The notes under the pieces are model-generated. The model made no database searches, had not been told where the DNA came from, and worked only from the letters and a program-made list of their open reading frames with translations. A stretch of DNA of 64,000 bases, from NCBI GenBank assembly GCA_003228875.1, contig QIGK01000026.1, forward strand, positions 1-64,000, in the 5' to 3' direction. Positions 1 to 9,706 of this stretch are shown here, in pieces. The DNA is from Rhodobacterales bacterium. Its GTDB lineage: Bacteria > Pseudomonadota > Alphaproteobacteria > Rhodobacterales > Rhodobacteraceae. Position 1 is the stretch's first letter; the number at the start of each line of letters is the position of its first letter. The position numbers and the translations under genes are program-made.

Positions 1-709
1 TGATCGGCGGACCAAGCACCACAACCGCCTCACCTTTTGGGGCTGGAACATCCGCGTAATATTCCGCCAGCTCAGCCAGCGAACCACGGCGAACTTCTTC
101 AAACTTTTTAGTCAACTCGCGGCACATCGCAGCGGGGCGATCCGGTCCGAACACCTTGACCATCGCGGAAAAACAAGCCATCAGCCGCTTTGGGTTTTCA
201 TAAAAAACCAGCGTTGCAGGCACCGCCTTAAACTCATTAAAAAACGCCAGCCGCGCGTTGGATTTTGTTGGCGCAAACCCCGCGAATAAAAACCTGTCCG
301 TAGGCAGGCCCGCCACTGAAAGCGCGGTTAAAACCGCTGATGCCCCCGGCGCGGCTGTCACCGGCAGTTCTGCGGCAATAAAATCACGCGCCAAGGCATA
401 ACCCGGATCCGCAATAAGCGGTGTTCCAGCATCCGAAACATAACCAACGGATTTGCCTTCGCGCGCCGCATCCATCAGGCGCGGGCGCATCCCTGCACCA
501 TTATGATCATGATAAGGCAATAACGGTCGACCGTTTAGCTTAACACCGTGAATATCCATCAGTTTTCGAGCTTGGCGTGTATCCTCAGCCGCCAGAACAT
601 CCGCATTTGCCAGAATATCCAGCGCCCGAAGGGTGATATCCGAAGCCGTGCCAATGGGTGTTGCAACCAGATAAAGACCAGCGGAAAGACGCGGTGAAAT
701 ACTGCCCAT
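1..709 (-). CDS. rsmI: 16S rRNA (cytidine(1402)-2'-O)-methyltransferase RsmI, C-terminus cut by window edge
   Basis: The frame reads from an ATG at 709 off the left edge without a stop, giving 236 codons. The family uses SAM to methylate the 2'-OH of C1402 in 16S rRNA near the decoding site. Visible family signatures, in order, are an N-terminal LYLVATPIG-type strand, AEDTR, the SAM-site segment DAGTPLIADPG, PGASA and FYENPKR. The start MGSISPRLSAG leaves a short N-terminal extension before the first strand. The gene is divergent from the LpoA-like lipoprotein gene, an arrangement common in Rhodobacterales. The identification is secure; only the C-terminal part is missing. Confidence 0.93.
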   Translation of the reverse strand, partial: MGSISPRLSAGLYLVATPIGTASDITLRALDILANADVLAAEDTRQARKLMDIHGVKLNGRPLLPYHDHNGAGMRPRLMDAAREGKSVGYVSDAGTPLIADPGYALARDFIAAELPVTAAPGASAVLTALSVAGLPTDRFLFAGFAPTKSNARLAFFNEFKAVPATLVFYENPKRLMACFSAMVKVFGPDRPAAMCRELTKKFEEVRRGSLAELAEYYADVPAPKGEAVVVLGPPI

Positions 710-802
710 TGCTAAACTGCCTAACTTTACTTGTTTGAACGCAAGGCTTACTCTGCCCCGCTATGCGAGTCTATTGATCTCAAACACGAATTGCGAGGAA
801 GC

Positions 803-1993
803 ATGTCCTTTATTAATTTATTCCCAACCCGATTTCTGCGCCCGGTGGCAATTATCGCCGCCGCGCTTGGGCTTTCCGCCTGTGAACCCATTGCGATTGG
901 CAGTGGCAGTTCCGAAGTAGACCCAAACGCACCGGTGGTTGTGGCCCTGATGGTGCCGCTTGGCTCTGGCAATTCTGTCACGGATCAATTGGCATTAAAC
1001 CTCGTGAATGCCGCAAAGTTGGCGGTTGGCGATGTGCGGGGTGCCAATATTGATCTCAGGGTTTACGAAACCGCGGGTGATCCGGCCACGGCCACCATTG
1101 CGGCCACCCGTGCCATTGAAGAAGGCGCGCAGGTTATTCTTGGGCCGCTGTTCAGTTCGTCGACGACTGCGGTGGCAGCCGTGGCGCGGCCAAGAGGCAT
1201 CAATGTGCTTAGCTTTTCCAATAACCCAACGGTGGCGGGGGGCAATGTGTTTATCCTTGGCACCACCTTTGAATCCGTGGCGGACCGGCTGGTTTCCCAG
1301 GCAATTGGTGCTGGCTTTACCAATGTCGCTATTGTGCATCAGCAAGGTATTGAGGGTGAATTAGGCCGCGATGCAGTCACCGCCGCTGTGGCACGAAACG
1401 GTGGCACATTGGCAGCAACCCTTTCCTATCCGCTATCTTTGCAAGAAATGAGCGAGCAAGCCAGCGTCGTGGCAGATAACCTGCGCGCCAGCGGTGCCAA
1501 TGCGGTGTTCTTTACGGATTCGCCCCTGCAAGGCCTTGGATTTATGACCGCATCATTGGCCTCCAACCGGTTTCGCACAAGACGCGACGCCCAATTTATG
1601 GGCCTGACCCGCTGGGATACATCAGACGAGGTTTTAAACACACCAAGCCTGCAAAGCGGCTGGTTTACCACGCCCGACCCGGGCCTGCTTTTACAATTTG
1701 AAACCCGCTATCAACTGGCTTATGGCATCGAAGCCCACGGGCTTTCCGGCCTGTCATATGACGGTATCGCCGCCATTGGTGCCATGATCAATGCTGCCAA
1801 AACCACGGGCGATGACAATGCGTTTTCCCTTCAACGCCTGACCGACCCAAGCGGATTTGCAGGCGTCACAGGCATTTTTCGGTTCCGCTCCAACGGCACC
1901 AACCAGCGGGCTTTGGCGATCATGCAGGTTGACAACGGCGTTGCCATCATGATTTCCAGCGCCCCGCGCAGCTTTGGTGCCTCGGGGAGCTAG
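803..1993 (+). CDS. LpoA-like penicillin-binding-protein activator (periplasmic-binding-fold lipoprotein)
   Basis: The 396-residue product starts at ATG 803, behind a GAGGAAGC Shine-Dalgarno-like stretch. The open frame extends upstream to 731, but the signal peptide fits only the later start. A hydrophobic segment (residues about 13-26) ends in a lipobox L24-S-A-C27. The rest is a type I periplasmic-binding fold (VALMVPLGSGN, GPLFSSSTTAVA). In this genomic position, divergent from rsmI, such proteins are annotated as penicillin-binding-protein activators (LppC/LpoA family), thought to support peptidoglycan synthesis from the outer membrane. An ABC-transporter substrate-binding role cannot be excluded from sequence alone. 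Confidence 0.8.
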   Translation: MSFINLFPTRFLRPVAIIAAALGLSACEPIAIGSGSSEVDPNAPVVVALMVPLGSGNSVTDQLALNLVNAAKLAVGDVRGANIDLRVYETAGDPATATIAATRAIEEGAQVILGPLFSSSTTAVAAVARPRGINVLSFSNNPTVAGGNVFILGTTFESVADRLVSQAIGAGFTNVAIVHQQGIEGELGRDAVTAAVARNGGTLAATLSYPLSLQEMSEQASVVADNLRASGANAVFFTDSPLQGLGFMTASLASNRFRTRRDAQFMGLTRWDTSDEVLNTPSLQSGWFTTPDPGLLLQFETRYQLAYGIEAHGLSGLSYDGIAAIGAMINAAKTTGDDNAFSLQRLTDPSGFAGVTGIFRFRSNGTNQRALAIMQVDNGVAIMISSAPRSFGASGS

Positions 1994-2025
1994 CCATTTT
2001 TGACTATGTTGAAAATGAACTGAAT

Positions 2026-4776
2026 TTGGGCGGGCTGATTGGCTCGCCCAATGTTATTTTTGATGCGGATTTGTTTCGTCAAAAATTGAATACCCGTCTG
2101 GCTGATGCCAAAGACACAAATGATATTCGCAGCCAATTGGTTGAGACGCTTTGTGATGCGCTAGACAAGGGCCGTAAGGCAATCGCTGATGCGCTGCTTA
2201 TTGATCCATTTCGCGCGCGCCAAGCCACGCGTGCCTATGCTTGGCTGACCGACCAAATCGTGATGATGGTCATGGAAATAACCATCATCAGACTGCACCC
2301 TATGCACACGCCCACCGCGTCCGAACGGCTTTCTTTGGTCACGGTGGGCGGGTCAGGGCGCGCTGAAATGGCGCCGTTTTCAGATGTCGATCTACTGTTC
2401 CTGACCCCCTACAAACAAACCGCATGGGGCGAAAGCGTGATTGAAAGCATGCTTTATACCCTGTGGGATTTACGGCTAAAGGTTGGCCACGCTACCCGCA
2501 CCGTTGATGATTGCATTCGCTTGGGGCGCGAAGATTACACCATTCGAACCGCATTGTTGGAAAACCGGTATTTATGTGGTGATGCAGAACTGGCGCAAGA
2601 ACTGGATGACCGGCTCTGGCAAGAGCTGTTTCAAAATACCGCGCCCGAATTCATCGAGGCCAAACTAGAGGAGCGTGGCCAGCGTCACGCCAAAAACGGC
2701 GGTGCGCGCTATGTGGTTGAACCCAATGTCAAAGAGGGAAAAGGTGGCTTGCGAGACCTGCAAACACTGTTCTGGATCGCCAAATACATCACCCATGTGG
2801 ACAGCCCCAAAGACCTTGTAGCGGCAGGAATGCTAACAGCGGCTGAAAGTGAGAAATTCATCGAAGCTGAGACATTTCTGTGGACAGTGCGGGTGCATCT
2901 GCATCTGGTCAATAATCGCGCCACCGAATTTCTGACCTTTAACAACCAAGTTGAAATCGCACGAATATTAGGTTTTGAAGACAGCAACGGAATGCAAGGC
3001 GTCGAACATTTCATGCAGCAATATTTCACCCATGCTAAACATGTAGGCGAACTGACACGGGTTTTTCTAACTGATCTTGAGGCAAAACATGTCAAGAAAA
3101 AACCCAGTATCGGGCGACGTTTGCTAAACGCATTCAGCCTGTCGCGCGATGGGGTGCCTCGGGGTTATGCATTGCAACACGGGCGGCTTAATGTCGATAA
3201 CCCCGACACCTTTCTAAGCAACCCGATCAATTTTATGCGGCTTTATGAAGAAGGCTTGCGCTCCAAAATCCTGATCCACCCCGATGCCATGCGCCTGATT
3301 GCCAGAAACCTTGATCTGATCGACGATGATTTTCGCCAAGACCCCGAGGCCAACCGGATTTTTCTTGATTTGCTATTATCCCATAACAACCCCGAACGTG
3401 CCTTGCGCCGCATGAACGAGTTGGGGGTGCTGGGCGCATTTATCCCCGAATTTGGCCGTATTGTTGCGATGATGCAATTCAACATGTATCACTCCTATAC
3501 GGTTGACGAACACACCATTCAGTGCATTTCCAACCTGTTTAAGATCGAACAGCAAGGCTTGGTTGAGGACCTGCCGGTCGCCTCTGAAATTCTTAAGGCG
3601 GGCATCAATCGTCGCGTGTTATATGTGGCCTTGCTGCTGCATGACATCGGCAAGGGCCGCGTTGAACCGCATGAGGAAATCGGCGCTGAAATCGCCCGTG
3701 ATCTTTGCCCGCGCCTTGGCCTGCACCCCGATGAATGCGAATTGGTTGAATGGCTGGTGCTGAACCATTTGCTGATGTCGGATGTCGCGCAAAAACGCGA
3801 TATTTCCGATCTCCGCACTGTGCGCGATTTTGCCCGCACGGTTAAATCCACCACACGGCTAAAGCTGCTTTTGGTGTTAACCGTCTGTGATATTCGCGGG
3901 GTTGGTCCCAACGTGTGGAACAACTGGAAAGCCATGTTATTGCGCCAGCTTTACGCCCTGACGCTGGACACATTAACCGAGGGTGCCCAAGCCAAAAGCC
4001 AGCCCGAGCGTGAGACCGCCGCAAAGACAGCCCTTAAAAAATCCCTTAAGGACTGGAAAAAGCCTGATCTTGAAGCAGAATTCGACCGCCATTATGCACC
4101 TTACTGGTTGGGTCTCGACACCAAAACCCACAGTATTTTTGCACGGCTAGGTCGCAAAGGTGCCGCAAAGGAAATTGTTTCAAAAATCCGGCAAGATAAT
4201 GACCGCGACGCCACGCAAGCCTGTTTTGTGATGCATGACCATCCCGGCATTTTTGCCCGCCTTGCTGGGGCATTAGCGCTGGTTGGGGCCAATGTTGTGG
4301 ATGCGCGCACCTATACCAGCAGTGACGGTTACGCGACAGCGGTGTTCTGGATTCAGGATGTTGAGGGCAAGCCGTTTGAAACCTCGCGCCTCTCGCGGCT
4401 TAACAAAATGATCAAACGCATTTTACTGGGTGAGGTAATCACCCGTGACGCGCTCAAATCCAAAGGCCGTATCAAGCCGCGCGAAAAAGATTTTAATGTG
4501 CCGACCACCATTACTTTTGATAACGAAGGTTCCGAACTTTATACCATAATTGAGGTCGATACCCGCGACCGTCTGGGCCTATTGCACGATGTTGCCCGCA
4601 CCCTGACTGCCAATGGCATCTCAATTGCCTCAGCGATTATTGCCACTTATGGCGAACAGGCCGTAGACACGTTTTATGTCAAAGACCTGTTTGGTTTGAA
4701 ATTGCACAGCAAAGCAAAACGCAAAGCCGTCAAAGCTAAGTTGCGCAGCGCCATTGCTCAGGCCACAGAAAAATGA
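2026..4776 (+). CDS. glnD: [Protein-PII] uridylyltransferase/uridylyl-removing enzyme GlnD
   Basis: The 916-residue bifunctional sensor adds UMP to, and removes it from, PII proteins according to glutamine level. It carries the nucleotidyltransferase signature GGSGR (about 108-112) followed by D120-V-D122, an HD phosphohydrolase domain with LLLHDIGKGR (about residues 535-545) and two C-terminal ACT domains (about 725-800 and 840-916). The length matches the family. The assigned start is a TTG at 2026; the frame stays open upstream into the 3' end of the lipoprotein gene, so a non-ATG start a few codons earlier is possible. The stop overlaps the murJ start by 4 bp (ATGA), so the two are translationally coupled. 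Confidence 0.95.
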   Translation: MGGLIGSPNVIFDADLFRQKLNTRLADAKDTNDIRSQLVETLCDALDKGRKAIADALLIDPFRARQATRAYAWLTDQIVMMVMEITIIRLHPMHTPTASERLSLVTVGGSGRAEMAPFSDVDLLFLTPYKQTAWGESVIESMLYTLWDLRLKVGHATRTVDDCIRLGREDYTIRTALLENRYLCGDAELAQELDDRLWQELFQNTAPEFIEAKLEERGQRHAKNGGARYVVEPNVKEGKGGLRDLQTLFWIAKYITHVDSPKDLVAAGMLTAAESEKFIEAETFLWTVRVHLHLVNNRATEFLTFNNQVEIARILGFEDSNGMQGVEHFMQQYFTHAKHVGELTRVFLTDLEAKHVKKKPSIGRRLLNAFSLSRDGVPRGYALQHGRLNVDNPDTFLSNPINFMRLYEEGLRSKILIHPDAMRLIARNLDLIDDDFRQDPEANRIFLDLLLSHNNPERALRRMNELGVLGAFIPEFGRIVAMMQFNMYHSYTVDEHTIQCISNLFKIEQQGLVEDLPVASEILKAGINRRVLYVALLLHDIGKGRVEPHEEIGAEIARDLCPRLGLHPDECELVEWLVLNHLLMSDVAQKRDISDLRTVRDFARTVKSTTRLKLLLVLTVCDIRGVGPNVWNNWKAMLLRQLYALTLDTLTEGAQAKSQPERETAAKTALKKSLKDWKKPDLEAEFDRHYAPYWLGLDTKTHSIFARLGRKGAAKEIVSKIRQDNDRDATQACFVMHDHPGIFARLAGALALVGANVVDARTYTSSDGYATAVFWIQDVEGKPFETSRLSRLNKMIKRILLGEVITRDALKSKGRIKPREKDFNVPTTITFDNEGSELYTIIEVDTRDRLGLLHDVARTLTANGISIASAIIATYGEQAVDTFYVKDLFGLKLHSKAKRKAVKAKLRSAIAQATEK

Positions 4777-6311
4777 CCCGGCAAGTCCGCCTTGTTTCGG
4801 GTTTTTTAACGGTTGGTGTCTGGACTTTTCTTAGCAAAGTTTTGGGTTTTGTGCGCGATGTATTAATCGCCGCCACACTGGGTTCCGGCCCGGCAGCGCA
4901 AGCATTACTGGTGGCATTTTCCTTGCCCAACATGTTCCGGCGTTTTTTTGCCGAAGGCGCATTTAACACTGCTTTTGTGCCGATGTTTTCCAAAAAAATC
5001 GAATCCGGTGAAGGCGCAGAAAATTTCGCCAGTGAGGCGTTTTCGGCTTTGGCCAGTATTGTTATCCTGCTGACCCTTGTGGCACAAGTTTTTATGCCGT
5101 TGCTGGTCTTTGCCATGGCCAGTGGATTTGTTGGCGATGAACGCTTTGATTTGACCGTAAGTTTCGGGCGAATTGCCTTTCCTTATATATTGTTTATCTC
5201 GCTTGCAGCACTGCTAAGCGGTGTTTTGAATGCAATGGGGCGCTTTGCTGTGGCTGCTGCCGCACCGATTTTGCTAAATATCATTCTGATTGCCGCCATT
5301 TTTCTGGCCCATAACAGGGGCTTTGACGTGGCGCTCTCCATCGTTTGGGCCATGCCTTTTGCCGGAATTGCCCAAATGGCAATGCTCTGGTTTGCCGCCC
5401 GTTCGGCTGGCATAAAAATCTTGCCGCGTCGCCCAAGGCTTTCGCCTGAAATGAAACGTCTGGCCATAATCGCCGCGCCTGCTGCATTGGCGGGCGGGGT
5501 TGTTCAGATTAATCTTTTGGTTGGACGGCAAGTTGCCTCTTATTTTGATGGGGCCATTGCATGGCTTTCATATGCCGACCGGCTGTATCAACTGCCGTTA
5601 GGGGTGGTTGGCGTTGCCATTGGCGTGGTGCTTTTGCCTGACCTGTCGCGTAAATTACGCGCCAATGACACAGCAGGCGGCACCAACAGCCTGAACCGCG
5701 CTGCTGAGTTTTCGCTAATCCTTACCCTGCCCGCCGCCATGGCATTTATGGTAATCCCCCTGCCGCTGGTTTCGGTACTGTTTGAACGCGGCGCATTTTC
5801 TGCTGCGGACGCATCAGCAACCGCGCTGGCCGTGGCGATTTACGGTGCAGGCCTGCCGGCATTTGTATTGGCCAAAGTGGTTTCTCCGATATATTTTGCC
5901 CGCGAAAACACCCGAAAACCGTTTCATTTTGCACTGATTTCCATGCTGGTGAATATAACGCTTGCGGTTGGCCTGACCCCTTGGTTCGGGTATCTGGCCG
6001 CCGCCATCGGCACCAGCGTTGCGGCGTGGATCATGTTATTGCAATTGGTGACCGGCAGCCTGAAATATGAGGGCATCGCCATGGACAGCCGCCTTAAACA
6101 CAGCTTACCGCGCATCGTCTTGGCTTGTATCATTATGGGTATAGTTTTATTTTTTGCAGCATCCGGCCTTGGCAGTTATCTGGAGACCGCCAAAATAAGA
6201 TACGCCGCACTAGCCTTGCTAGTCGTCTTGGCCGGAGCAACCTATCTGGTGGCTTTGCTAGGCATGGGCGCTATGCAAATATCTGACATCAAGCGGGCTT
6301 TTCGGCGCTAA
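4773..6311 (+). CDS. murJ: Lipid II flippase MurJ
   Basis: The 512-residue polytopic inner-membrane protein belongs to the MviN/MurJ branch of the MOP superfamily, which flips lipid II to the periplasm for peptidoglycan synthesis. The N-terminus holds the typical block VRDVLIAATLGSG...FRRFFAEGAFNTAFVP. The rest is a succession of hydrophobic helices consistent with 14 membrane segments. It begins within the glnD stop (4-bp overlap). At the other end it overlaps the convergent rhomboid-like gene by 4 bp, leaving no room for a separate terminator. Confidence 0.95.
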   Translation: MTRQVRLVSGFLTVGVWTFLSKVLGFVRDVLIAATLGSGPAAQALLVAFSLPNMFRRFFAEGAFNTAFVPMFSKKIESGEGAENFASEAFSALASIVILLTLVAQVFMPLLVFAMASGFVGDERFDLTVSFGRIAFPYILFISLAALLSGVLNAMGRFAVAAAAPILLNIILIAAIFLAHNRGFDVALSIVWAMPFAGIAQMAMLWFAARSAGIKILPRRPRLSPEMKRLAIIAAPAALAGGVVQINLLVGRQVASYFDGAIAWLSYADRLYQLPLGVVGVAIGVVLLPDLSRKLRANDTAGGTNSLNRAAEFSLILTLPAAMAFMVIPLPLVSVLFERGAFSAADASATALAVAIYGAGLPAFVLAKVVSPIYFARENTRKPFHFALISMLVNITLAVGLTPWFGYLAAAIGTSVAAWIMLLQLVTGSLKYEGIAMDSRLKHSLPRIVLACIIMGIVLFFAASGLGSYLETAKIRYAALALLVVLAGATYLVALLGMGAMQISDIKRAFRR

Positions 6312-7012
6312 CCACGGTTCCTGATTGCTGCAATCCAACCACGCACCCGCTCTCGCCCATCGGGGGCCAGCACAAATGACAGCAAAAATCCGGTCACTAA
6401 CCCCGAAAAATCAGCGGTCCAGCTATTGCGTAGCCCAAAAAACACAGCAAAAATCGTGCGGATCACCAGTAACATCACAATAAGCTGAAAGGCTGGCCAA
6501 GTGCTTTTTCCCAAGGCTTTCAGGCGCGTATATTCGATCCACGTATAAGCAGAAATAAACCCGTAAACAGCCGGATAAGCGCCAACAAGCGGAAAGGACT
6601 GGTTGGAAAATATCCCAAAAACCAACGCGCCAACGACAGAGCAACCCACAAAAAGAACCACAACTGCCATATTCGAAAATTTTTCGGATATAGTCTTGCC
6701 CATCGCCAAAAAAATTGTCGCGCCAACCGCAACATGGCCAATGCTCAGATGCAAAAACGGATAAGTCAAAAATGGCCAGAGCGTGGCAAATTCTACCCGT
6801 CGATTTAGCAAAATATGCTCAAAAACAGCGTCATGAAAAGCAAAGTTGCGCAGCAAATATATCCGCCATGTGGCACCTTGCACACCGCCGATAATGCCGC
6901 GTTCCCCCAGTTGCAAAACCACCTCAACCCCGACAATTGCCGCTGTTAAAACAATGACAACCCAGGAGATCGGGTTAAAAATAGCGGTAGTATTTGGTTG
7001 GTTTTCGCTCAT
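6308..7012 (-). CDS. Rhomboid-family membrane protein lacking catalytic residues (pseudoprotease)
   Basis: The 234-residue membrane protein has rhomboid topology, and its downstream position next to an active rhomboid suggests a tandem duplication. The GxSG motif that carries the nucleophilic serine reads G144-A-Y146-P147, so serine is replaced by tyrosine. The last helix normally carries the catalytic His (AHxxG), but here reads A200-D201-F-S-G. The oxyanion Asn after the second TM2 histidine (H88, H93) is replaced by Gly97. The helical frame and the H88/H93 pair are kept, so a folded, non-proteolytic rhomboid-like (iRhom-style) role is likely. It lies 35 bp downstream of the active rhomboid gene on the same strand. 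Confidence 0.75.
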   Translation of the reverse strand: MSENQPNTTAIFNPISWVVIVLTAAIVGVEVVLQLGERGIIGGVQGATWRIYLLRNFAFHDAVFEHILLNRRVEFATLWPFLTYPFLHLSIGHVAVGATIFLAMGKTISEKFSNMAVVVLFVGCSVVGALVFGIFSNQSFPLVGAYPAVYGFISAYTWIEYTRLKALGKSTWPAFQLIVMLLVIRTIFAVFFGLRNSWTADFSGLVTGFLLSFVLAPDGRERVRGWIAAIRNRG

Positions 7013-7047
7013 TGATCTCGCCTGTTTTGCGCTTGTTTAGGTTAGGT

Positions 7048-7689
7048 TCAGCGAGCTTGTCCAGTGCCGGCCCGAAAAACCGACCCCAGCAGCCAACCGG
7101 CGATAAACCCGCCCAGATGCGCCTCCCATGCCAGCAACCCGTCAAGCGCAAACCAAAGCGCGATATTCAAGCCCACCATCCCCCCGATAAACTGGTAAAC
7201 CGGTGCCAATGACGCGCCCATGCGGCGCAACATGCGATATTCCAGCACCTTCCAAAAGCCAAAAAACCCGAACGCTGCCCCCGATGCACCAACCGCTGGC
7301 GCGCCGCTTCCATTTAACAAAACAAACAAAACACCCCCAGCCCCTGCCGAGATAAAAAACAGAATCAACACCCATTTGGAGCCAACCCCGATTGACAACC
7401 GTTTACCAAGCGCCAGCAAAATAACGGTATTCATTGCCATATGGAATATGCTGCCATGCACAAAGGCATGGCTGAAAAACATCACAAACATCTGACCAAA
7501 ATATAACCCCTGCCAGCCCTCGGTTACATATTGCGGCCATAAACCGCCAAAAATAATGATTGTCCGGCGCAGGTCTTCTATGGGCAGCAACCCATAATCC
7601 CCTGCTGTCGCGATCAGTTCGACCAGCACAATCACCGTTATCAGATATTTCAGTGATTTTGGCATCGGTTGAAAATTGTCTTGTTGCAT
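7048..7689 (-). CDS. Rhomboid intramembrane serine protease
   Basis: The 213-residue inner-membrane protease is predicted to cut transmembrane substrates within the bilayer. All active-site elements are present: H78 and H83 in TM2 with Asn87 for the oxyanion hole, the nucleophile Ser136 in G134-A-S-G137, and His191 in the AHLGG motif of the last helix, which completes a Ser-His dyad. The six-helix core has no extra domain. It is divergent from trpS (the start codon lies within about 80 bp of the trpS start). It is followed on the same strand by the catalytically dead paralogue, probably as one transcript. The natural substrate cannot be read from the sequence. Confidence 0.85.
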   Translation of the reverse strand: MQQDNFQPMPKSLKYLITVIVLVELIATAGDYGLLPIEDLRRTIIIFGGLWPQYVTEGWQGLYFGQMFVMFFSHAFVHGSIFHMAMNTVILLALGKRLSIGVGSKWVLILFFISAGAGGVLFVLLNGSGAPAVGASGAAFGFFGFWKVLEYRMLRRMGASLAPVYQFIGGMVGLNIALWFALDGLLAWEAHLGGFIAGWLLGSVFRAGTGQAR

Positions 7690-7767
7690 TCATTCTGTCC
7701 TGTTGACGCCCTGTGCGGGCCGCGCGATAAGACCACAATTATTCTTCAGATGAAAGGGAGCAAACCC

Positions 7768-8805
7768 ATGGGTGAAAGCCTCCATAAACATCGCGTCTTT
7801 TCCGGGATCAAGCCAAGCGGCGGCTTGACACTGGGCAATTATTTGGGCGCGATTCAGCGCTTTGTCGGCATGCAAAATGCCGATTTCGAGACAATTTATT
7901 GTGTCGTCGATCTGCACGCGATCACCGTCTGGCAAGACCCGTCCGAGCTGCGCCATGCCACCCGCGAACTTGTGGCGGCCTATGTGGCCAGCGGGCTGGA
8001 TGTGTCAAAATCGATCATCTTTAACCAGTCTCAGGTTTCCGCCCATGCGGAACTTAGCTGGATATTCAACTGCGTGGCCCGCATGGGCTGGATGAACCGC
8101 ATGACGCAGTTTAAGGAAAAAGCCGGTAAGAATGCCGAGGCGGTTTCGCTAGGCTTATATGCTTACCCATCCTTGATGGCGGCGGATATTCTAGCCTATA
8201 AAGCCACCCATGTGCCGGTTGGCGACGACCAAAAACAGCATGTGGAGTTGACCCGCGATATTGCTGCCAAATTCAACCATGATTTTAAAGTGCCGGATTT
8301 CTTTCCAATCACCGAACCGATTATCGAAGGCCCCGCCGCCCGCGTCATGGGTCTGCGCGACGGCACCAAAAAGATGTCCAAATCGGGCGTTTCCGATATG
8401 GACCGCATCAACATGACTGATTCCGCCGAATTGATCGTGAAAAAGTTCAAAAAAGCCAAATCTGATGCGGAACCACTACCGGATTCATTGGAGGGCCTGA
8501 AAGACCGCCCCGAAGCGCGCAATTTGGTGAATATCTATGCATCGCTGTCAGACCAGACTTCCGAGGCCGTAATAAGCGAATACGCCGGTGCCCAATGGGG
8601 CCGTTTCAAACCGGCGCTGGCTGATCTGGCGGTTTCGGTCCTTGAACCCATTTCATCTGAGATGTCCCGCCTGATGCAAGACGTGGCTGAGATCGACAAG
8701 ATACTGGCCGAGGGTTCCCAAAAAGCCAACGCCATAGCCCAACCGGTTTTGGAGGATGTCTATGATATTGTTGGTTTCATCCGCGGCCAACAATGGCCAA
8801 GGTAA
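7768..8805 (+). CDS. trpS: Tryptophan--tRNA ligase
   Basis: The 345-residue class Ic aminoacyl-tRNA synthetase charges tRNA-Trp. The HIGH-type motif reads TLGN (residues 21-24) and the KMSKS loop is intact at 202-206. The ATG at 7768 is chosen over in-frame upstream starts because it follows an AAAGGGAG ribosome-binding site and because family members begin directly with the short segment before FSGIKPSGG. In related genomes trpS is usually followed by a universal stress protein gene and nfu. Here about 3-4 kb of unrelated material has entered that interval. Confidence 0.96.
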   Translation: MGESLHKHRVFSGIKPSGGLTLGNYLGAIQRFVGMQNADFETIYCVVDLHAITVWQDPSELRHATRELVAAYVASGLDVSKSIIFNQSQVSAHAELSWIFNCVARMGWMNRMTQFKEKAGKNAEAVSLGLYAYPSLMAADILAYKATHVPVGDDQKQHVELTRDIAAKFNHDFKVPDFFPITEPIIEGPAARVMGLRDGTKKMSKSGVSDMDRINMTDSAELIVKKFKKAKSDAEPLPDSLEGLKDRPEARNLVNIYASLSDQTSEAVISEYAGAQWGRFKPALADLAVSVLEPISSEMSRLMQDVAEIDKILAEGSQKANAIAQPVLEDVYDIVGFIRGQQWPR

Positions 8806-8808
8806 TGC

Positions 8809-8870
8809 GTAGGGTGGGGTTCAACCCCACCATTCCAACCCAGTAGGGTGGGTGCTCGCACCCACCACCC
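8809..8870. repeat. REP-like GTAGGGTG hairpin pair downstream of trpS
   Basis: Two units begin with GTAGGGTG and each forms a hairpin. The first has stems GGTGGGGT/ACCCCACC with loop TCA (8813-8831). The second has stems GGTGGGTG/CACCCACC with loop CTCG (8847-8866). The second unit recurs exactly at 10196-10215. The location just past the trpS stop and before the convergent tetR gene suits an extragenic palindrome that may also stop transcription. No Tyr-family REP transposase is nearby. Confidence 0.75.
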
Positions 8871-8912
8871 CATCACAAACCCATAACCCACAGGATGCGT
8901 AGCGAGGTGAAA

Positions 8913-9575
8913 CTACCTTTCAGCCACCCACCGCTTCAATCCATCAAGGATCAATTCCAACCCAAAGCTGAACCGGGTCATTCCATCATATTTTCCGTCA
9001 ATAATTTGCACGGTTGCCCCAAACATAAACGGATATTCTGATTCCGAAATCAGCGGCAAAAATTGTGCTGCGGCATCTCTGTATTCCTCTGGCTCGACCG
9101 GCATGTTCAGTTCCTGCATCGTATAGCCATAGACATGGCTGTCGATGGCGTTTCGCGCCCAATCAGATTGGGCATAGGTGAACCCCGCCGTCACCAGACA
9201 CCCTACTGTTGCGTTAACATCACGCAGGATTTCGTCACCAAGGGTAATTTTCGAGATCATTAGCGTAAGCGCCCAGCGATGGCGCAACAGGGCTTGGCGC
9301 ATGGAATGAGCCCTGCGACGCATCATCTCCTCCCATTCGGCACCGATTGTCGGGCTTTCAATTTCCGCAGCTACCCTGTTTAGCATTAAATCAAGTAGTG
9401 CATCCTTTCCGGCAACATGATTATAAATCGACATTGCGGTCACGCCCAGCGATCCGGCCAACTTGCGCATCGATAAACTATCAATACCCTCCTGATCGGC
9501 AAGCTCTAGCGCGCTGCTTACAATTTGCTCAGCGGTCAACACCTTGCGGTTCTTTTGGTTTCCAGATTGGCTCAT
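8913..9575 (-). CDS. TetR/AcrR-family transcriptional regulator
   Basis: The 220-residue one-component repressor has an N-terminal helix-turn-helix at about residues 34-61 (LSMRKLAGSLGV...SIYNHVAGKD) and a C-terminal ligand-binding domain of the TetR_C type. The ATG at 9575 follows a GGAG site. It is divergent from the DUF6326 membrane protein gene, with a 131-bp intergenic region carrying two copies of a 17-bp palindrome, the expected operator. It therefore most likely represses both itself and its neighbour. The ligand is unknown. Confidence 0.85.
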   Translation of the reverse strand: MSQSGNQKNRKVLTAEQIVSSALELADQEGIDSLSMRKLAGSLGVTAMSIYNHVAGKDALLDLMLNRVAAEIESPTIGAEWEEMMRRRAHSMRQALLRHRWALTLMISKITLGDEILRDVNATVGCLVTAGFTYAQSDWARNAIDSHVYGYTMQELNMPVEPEEYRDAAAQFLPLISESEYPFMFGATVQIIDGKYDGMTRFSFGLELILDGLKRWVAER

Positions 9576-9612
9576 GGTGCATTCTCCTATCGCAAATTAT
9601 GCGTGCTTGACG

Positions 9613-9664
9613 AATATACACTGTATATTTATAGATTACCTCAGTCAAATATACAGTGTATATA
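9613..9664. promoter_or_regulatory. Paired palindromic operator between tetR and the DUF6326 gene
   Basis: AATATACACTGTATATT (9613-9629) is a perfect odd palindrome centred on C9621. AATATACAGTGTATATA (9648-9664), centred on G9656, is a second copy matching the reverse complement of the first at 16 of 17 positions. The centres are 35 bp apart. The site sits between divergent genes, one of which encodes a TetR-family protein. Binding by that regulator is inferred from position and symmetry. Confidence 0.7.
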
Positions 9665-9706
9665 TGACTCGATTACAACCAAACACATCACTCCAGGAGA
9701 CTACCA

